DNA of 9,189 nt from Saccharicrinis sp. UBA6048 (lineage in GTDB: Bacteria; Bacteroidota; Bacteroidia; Bacteroidales; Marinilabiliaceae), in contig DIYS01000172.1 in the NCBI GenBank assembly GCA_002429115.1, positions 1 through 9,189 of the forward strand, read 5' to 3'. The notes beneath the pieces were generated by a model, which was not told the origin of the DNA, searched no databases, and saw only the letters and a list, made by a program, of their open reading frames with translations. This document shows, piece after piece, positions 5,285-9,189 of this stretch. Within the stretch, counting starts at the first letter, position 1, and every line of letters begins with the position of its first letter. A program made the translations under genes and the position numbers.

Positions 5285-6676
5285 ATGAGCAATATAAAAG
5301 TAATTGGCTTAGGCCCTGGTAACCCGGATCTCTTTTTAAAACCAGCCATTGATGCTATAAAAGAAGCCGATGTTGTTATCGGATATAAATACTATTTTCA
5401 GTTTATTCAGTGCTACCTGCAGGAAGGAACCGATTGTATTGATACTGGGATGCGTCAGGAAGTGGAACGCGCGAAAATAGCTTTTGAAAAAGCGGAGTCG
5501 GGTTTGAAAGTGGCGGTCATTAGTTCGGGCGATGCCGGAATTTATGGTATGGCCTCACTGATATTGGAAATGGCGGAAAAGCGGCAGACCAATATTCCCG
5601 TGGAGGTGATTCCGGGTATATCAGCTTTTCAGGCTGCAGCAGCTAAATTAGGCGCACCTTTTAGTCACGATTTTGTAGTACTGTCTTTATCCGATCTGTT
5701 AACGCCGTGGAAGCTGATTGAAAAGCGTATGAAGGCAGCGGCTTATGGCGATTTTGTAACGGTGCTGTATAATCCTAAAAGTAAAAAGCGTTATTGGCAG
5801 ATATACCGATTGCAGGAATTGTTCCTCGAAGAGCGTGACCCTTCAACTCCTGTAGCTATTGTACGCCAAGTAGAGCGGGAAGACGAACAGGTAACCTATA
5901 CAACACTGGCCGATTTTGATCCGGAGATAGTTGATATGTTCTCCATCGTGATTATTGGTAACTCACAAAGTTATGTGGTGAATGATAAATTTATTACGCC
6001 GCGTGGTTACTATTCAAAATACGATGAGGAAGGAGCACCTGGCCCACTGATTATGCAGGAAAGTTTCCGCACCATTGCTGCACAATTAACTGATCTGGAT
6101 ATCTCTCATGAAGAGAAATGGGTAATGCTGCATTGTATTCACACAACGGCCGATTTTGAGATGAAAAATCTCTTAAGGGTGAAGAACGATGCAGTTCAAC
6201 GCATTAATGAGTATCTGTTGAAAGGTGGCACCATTATTACGGATGTGACCATGGTGCAGAGCGGCATCCGCAAAAAAGCATGTGAGCGTTATGGCATTGA
6301 AATAAAATGCTATTTACACGATGAGCGCACAATGGATCTGGCCAAAGAGAAAAATATAACACGAACGCAGGCAGGTATTCGTCTGGCTGTAGAGGAGCAC
6401 CCAGATGCCTTATATGTTTTTGGAAATGCCCCTACAGCGTTAATCGAGCTGACGGAACTGATGCGTAAAAAGCAATTTCAACCAGCTGGTATCGTTGGTG
6501 CGCCAGTTGGTTTTGTGAATGTGGAGGAGTCAAAACATCGCTTAAAGACCTTTAAGAATCTGCCATATGTGAGTGTTGAAGGACGTAAAGGTGGTTCTAA
6601 TCTGGCAGCAACCATTGTTAATGCCATATTGAGCCGCGATGAAGCCGCTTCTTTAAAACCAGGACGCGATGTATAA
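5285..6676 (+). CDS. cobJ: Fusion of precorrin-3B/cobalt-factor III C17-methyltransferase (CobJ/CbiH) and precorrin-8X methylmutase (CbiC/CobH)
   Basis: The 463-residue product joins two enzymes that are separate in many bacteria. Residues 1-240 are the C17-methyltransferase, which also drives ring contraction: VIGLGPGNPDLFLKPA (6-21), VISSGDAGIYGMA (78-90), VIPGISAFQAAAAKLGAPFSHDF (108-130) and the typical domain end TPRGYY (238-243). Residues from about 253 to 450 are the methylmutase, which moves the C11 methyl to C12 to give (cobalt-)hydrogenobyrinic acid: LHCIHTTADF (282-291, H286 being the likely catalytic His), GGTIITDVTMVQSGI (314-328), NITRTQAGIR (357-366), FGNAPTALIEL (379-389), GAPVGFVNVEESK (405-417) and GRKGGSNLAATIVNA (433-447). 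The two reactions are not consecutive, so the fusion probably fixes dosage rather than channelling. It starts 4 nt after the doubtful small frame and overlaps the next gene by 8 nt. Confidence 0.95.
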   Translation: MSNIKVIGLGPGNPDLFLKPAIDAIKEADVVIGYKYYFQFIQCYLQEGTDCIDTGMRQEVERAKIAFEKAESGLKVAVISSGDAGIYGMASLILEMAEKRQTNIPVEVIPGISAFQAAAAKLGAPFSHDFVVLSLSDLLTPWKLIEKRMKAAAYGDFVTVLYNPKSKKRYWQIYRLQELFLEERDPSTPVAIVRQVEREDEQVTYTTLADFDPEIVDMFSIVIIGNSQSYVVNDKFITPRGYYSKYDEEGAPGPLIMQESFRTIAAQLTDLDISHEEKWVMLHCIHTTADFEMKNLLRVKNDAVQRINEYLLKGGTIITDVTMVQSGIRKKACERYGIEIKCYLHDERTMDLAKEKNITRTQAGIRLAVEEHPDALYVFGNAPTALIELTELMRKKQFQPAGIVGAPVGFVNVEESKHRLKTFKNLPYVSVEGRKGGSNLAATIVNAILSRDEAASLKPGRDV

Positions 6677-7874
6677 GTTTTACGTTATTGGCATATCAGA
6701 TGAGACGAAGCCGGTATTAAGCGATGAGTTGAAAGGGATTATCTCAAAGGCTCATTGTTTTTCAGGAGGTAAGCGCCATTATGAATTGGTGGCCGATCTG
6801 TTACCGGCCAATCATGAGTGGCTTGAGGTAATTGTGCCATTAAAGCAAACCTTTGATCAGTATCGACAGGTTGATCAGAGTATAGTCGTGTTTGCTTCGG
6901 GTGACCCCTTATTCTTTGGTATTGCCAATACGATAAAGCGTGAATTCCCTGACGAATCCATCAAGGTGTATTCAAGTTTTAATAGCCTGCAGATGTTGGC
7001 CCAGGCTTGTCTGATTTCCTACGGTAACATGGTGGTAGCCACCTTAACGGGGCGTCCTTGGGAAAATCTGGATCAGGAGTTGATTAAAGGAACGCCATTG
7101 ATTGGTATTTTGACAGATAAACGTAAAACACCGGCCGCCATCGCACAGCGGATGTTGGCGGTTGGCCTGACCAATTATAAAGTATACCTGGGCGAGCGTA
7201 TGGGGGGTGAACGCCAGCAGGTAAAACAATTGTCCATTGAAGAATTGACAGAAACAAGCACTGTTATGCCCAATTGCCTGATTCTGGAAAAGCTTACACA
7301 TATAGAGCGAGTGACCGGTATCAATGAGAATGATTTTCATTACCTGGATGGACGACCAAAGATGATTACAAAACGCAGCATTCGTTTGATGTCTTTATCC
7401 ATGCTGAAACTGGACGCCGCCAAAGTGTTTTGGGATATCGGTTTTTGCACCGGTTCGGTATCTATAGAGGCGAAACAACTGGCACCGCAGCTTTCTGTTT
7501 TTGCCATTGAAAAACGTGAGGAATCGCGCGAGTTGATGGCTAAAAATCAACATAAATTTCACATACCAGGTATCCAATCTGCCATCGGTGATTTCTTTAG
7601 CTTTAATCTCGAAGACTGGCCGCAGCCTGACCGAATCTTTATCGGTGGTCATGGTGGACGTTTACACGAAATGATGGAACGTTTGAATCAGCATCTAAAA
7701 CCTGGGGGAATCATTGTTTTTAATGCTGTTAGTCGCGAAACGACAGAAGCTTTCAAAAAAGCGGCTGCTGATCTATCATTGACCATGACGGATACAATGC
7801 TGATCAAGCAGGATGAACATAATCCTGTGATCATTTTTCAGGCAACAAAACCAGATGCTAATACATCGCAATAG
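6669..7874 (+). CDS. cobL: Bifunctional cobalt-precorrin-7 C5-methyltransferase / cobalt-precorrin-6B C15-methyltransferase (decarboxylating), CbiET
   Basis: The protein methylates C5 and C15 of the corrin ring and removes the C12 acetate carboxyl. The 401-residue length matches fused CobL/CbiET. The N-terminal CbiE half (about 1-205) has YVIGIS (5-10), FSGGKRHYEL (31-40), VVFASGDPLFFGIANTI (73-89) and TLTGRPWENLD (125-135); many relatives have SLHGR at the last site, so the His is replaced by Thr. The C-terminal CbiT half (about 222-390) has MITKRSIRLMSLSML (232-246), the SAM loop WDIGFCTGSVSIEA (255-268), FAIEKREES (278-286), FIGGHGG (324-330) and LKPGGIIVFNAVS (343-355). The FCTG form of the loop is one I associate with Bacteroidota. 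The start codon lies within the end of the preceding gene (8-nt overlap). Confidence 0.95.
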   Translation: MYKFYVIGISDETKPVLSDELKGIISKAHCFSGGKRHYELVADLLPANHEWLEVIVPLKQTFDQYRQVDQSIVVFASGDPLFFGIANTIKREFPDESIKVYSSFNSLQMLAQACLISYGNMVVATLTGRPWENLDQELIKGTPLIGILTDKRKTPAAIAQRMLAVGLTNYKVYLGERMGGERQQVKQLSIEELTETSTVMPNCLILEKLTHIERVTGINENDFHYLDGRPKMITKRSIRLMSLSMLKLDAAKVFWDIGFCTGSVSIEAKQLAPQLSVFAIEKREESRELMAKNQHKFHIPGIQSAIGDFFSFNLEDWPQPDRIFIGGHGGRLHEMMERLNQHLKPGGIIVFNAVSRETTEAFKKAAADLSLTMTDTMLIKQDEHNPVIIFQATKPDANTSQ

Positions 7875-7895
7875 AATAGTTCAAAAAACTAAGAT

Positions 7896-9189
7896 ATGAA
7901 CGCAATTATAATCAACAATATCAATGCACTACCTCTTGCTAACGTTTTAAAACAAGAGCTGGAGGGACATATATATTCAACCGCTGCCTATCCGGGCACC
8001 GAAGGTATTGAATCCATCAAAGAATTTTTAGATGAACACTTTACTCGTTGCGATAGTATTTTATTTATTGGCGCCTTAGGTATTTGTGTTCGATCAATCG
8101 CTCCACATATTCAGAGTAAACAAAGTGATCCTGCTATCATAAACCTTGATTTGCAAGGGCGTTTTATTCAGCCAGTCGTATCAGGTCATAAGGGTGGAGC
8201 CAATGCGCTGGCACAGCGTATAGCCCGCATAACTGGTGGTCACGCCGTCATCACAACAGCCAGCGATACCCTTGATCTTTGGGCCCTGGATATACTGGGG
8301 TGTTCCTATAACTGGACGAACGAATATGCTGGTATTAATGAGAACGCATTTATTTCGAAGTTTGTAAACGGTGAAAAGACAGCGCTTATCCTTGAGGTGA
8401 AGGATGCCGGAACCCAATTTATGGAGCAAACTTTGCCTGAATATGTTGACGTTTATTATCATTGGGATGAGGTGAATCAAGCGGATTATGATCTAATAGT
8501 AGCTGTGACTCCGTATATCCGGGAGATTGATCGACCAACATTGTTCTTGCGTCCACAATGCCTGGTGTTGGGCTCTGGTTCTCAAAAAGACCTTGATCCT
8601 GAATTTTATGCGAAAGCCCTTGAAACTAAACTCAAAGAAGATGGATTAAGTCCATTGTCGGTAAAATCACTGCATTCAGTTGATCTGAAAAAGGATGAGC
8701 ATGCCTTTAAAGCCTATTCAGAATCGCGTAATATTCCTTTTATAACTTATAATGCAGAAGATTTAAACCGCGTTGCCGATCAATTAAATGTATCAGAAGC
8801 GGCATTGGCAGCAACAGGTGCTCAAAATGTGTCTGAAGCATCAGCCCTGCTTGCTTCAGGAAATCATCAATTACTGTTGGCAAAGCAAAAAGGCTGCGAT
8901 GACAACGGAAAACATTACACACTTGCGGTCGCCATGGATCTGGCTTATGAACATCAGGGTATGATTTACATTGTAGGTGCCGGCCCGGGTGATCCTGAAC
9001 TGGTTTCTGTAAAAGGTAAACGCCTTCTACAAGCTGCGGATCTGATATTATATGCAGGTAGTTTGGTGCCTGAGCAATTGACCCATTATGCCAAGGAAGG
9101 TTGTATAGTGCGTAATTCGGCACAGATGAATTTGGAAGAGCAGTTCGATACCATGAAGACGACCTACGATAAAGGGGGATTAGTGGTGC
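7896..9189 (+). CDS. cbiG: Fusion of cobalt-precorrin-5A hydrolase (CbiG) and precorrin-4/cobalt-precorrin-4 C11-methyltransferase (CobM/CbiF), 3' end outside window
   Basis: The frame is open from ATG 7896 to the window edge (431 codons). Residues 1-350 are CbiG, which opens the delta-lactone of cobalt-precorrin-5A and releases the C20 carbon as acetaldehyde. It carries FIGALGICVRSIAPHI (57-72), SDPAIINLDLQGRF (77-90), VSGHKGGANALAQRIA (95-110) and VITTASD (118-124). Its C-terminal domain shows LVLGSGSQKD (223-232), SVDLKKDEHAF (261-271), ITYNAEDL (283-290) and ALAATGAQNVSEASAL (303-318). From residue 356, YIVGAGPGDPELVSVKGKRLL (358-378) and LILYAGSLVPEQL (383-395) are the start of CobM/CbiF. 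CobM makes the CbiG substrate, so here the fused activities are consecutive. CbiG marks the anaerobic pathway. The gene begins 21 nt after cobL, and its C-terminus, with the rest of the methyltransferase, lies beyond the window. Confidence 0.94.
   Translation, partial: MNAIIINNINALPLANVLKQELEGHIYSTAAYPGTEGIESIKEFLDEHFTRCDSILFIGALGICVRSIAPHIQSKQSDPAIINLDLQGRFIQPVVSGHKGGANALAQRIARITGGHAVITTASDTLDLWALDILGCSYNWTNEYAGINENAFISKFVNGEKTALILEVKDAGTQFMEQTLPEYVDVYYHWDEVNQADYDLIVAVTPYIREIDRPTLFLRPQCLVLGSGSQKDLDPEFYAKALETKLKEDGLSPLSVKSLHSVDLKKDEHAFKAYSESRNIPFITYNAEDLNRVADQLNVSEAALAATGAQNVSEASALLASGNHQLLLAKQKGCDDNGKHYTLAVAMDLAYEHQGMIYIVGAGPGDPELVSVKGKRLLQAADLILYAGSLVPEQLTHYAKEGCIVRNSAQMNLEEQFDTMKTTYDKGGLVV

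Noticed and set aside
7044..7652. Minus-strand frames inside cobL (98 and 85 codons)
   Set aside because: They are antisense to conserved CbiE and CbiT sequence and have no domain content.
8181..9123. Minus-strand frames inside the CbiG-CobM fusion (99 and 127 codons)
   Set aside because: The plus strand encodes conserved CbiG and CobM motifs through the whole stretch, so these are incidental.
1..9189. tRNA, rRNA, CRISPR array or insertion sequence
   Set aside because: No cloverleaf-type segment, ribosomal RNA sequence, regularly spaced repeat or transposase was recognised anywhere in the window.

Overview
The window looks like chromosomal DNA of a Bacteroidota bacterium, possibly of the Bacteroidales/Marinilabiliales type. 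The grounds are two promoter-like sites matching the phylum-specific TTTG / TAnnTTTG pattern, a lack of clear Shine-Dalgarno sequences, and cobalamin enzymes fused in arrangements I associate with this phylum (CobJ-CbiC, CbiE-CbiT, CbiG-CobM). The genus cannot be fixed from the sequence alone.

Layout. Positions 1-169 carry no convincing gene; they hold short reiterated motifs and lie just past the 3' end of mnmE. Positions 170-1585 (minus strand) encode the complete tRNA-modification GTPase MnmE. Positions 1586-2149 are a divergent regulatory region: an mnmE promoter facing left, a promoter facing right, and a well-preserved cobalamin (adenosylcobalamin-type) riboswitch at about 1744-1918. 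A structured leader of about 230 nt follows the riboswitch. From 2150 to the right edge there is one plus-strand gene train for the corrin ring.

Pathway. The genes run in this order: precorrin-2 dehydrogenase, uroporphyrinogen-III C-methyltransferase (CobA), cobaltochelatase CbiX with a 16-histidine tail, factor II C20-methyltransferase (CobI/CbiL), a CobJ/CbiH-CbiC fusion, a CbiE-CbiT (CobL) fusion and a CbiG-CobM/CbiF fusion cut by the window edge. Together they methylate uroporphyrinogen III, oxidise it to sirohydrochlorin, insert cobalt early, then methylate, contract and rearrange the ring. CbiX and CbiG, with no CobG-type monooxygenase, indicate the anaerobic (early-cobalt) route. CbiD, the CbiJ/CobK reductase, CbiA and the later steps are not in the window and probably lie downstream or elsewhere. 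Genes overlap by 8 nt or are separated by 1-21 nt, except for a 148-nt gap between cobI and cobJ that contains a REP-like palindrome.

The operon itself is a recognisable B12 system rather than a new one. The points most worth a second look are a 9-bp element downstream of the riboswitch that is exactly complementary to its 3' strand, two very small open frames tucked into the leader and the cobI-cobJ gap, the REP-like palindrome inside the operon, and the non-coding DNA beyond mnmE, whose 3' end is a known integration target in other bacteria.
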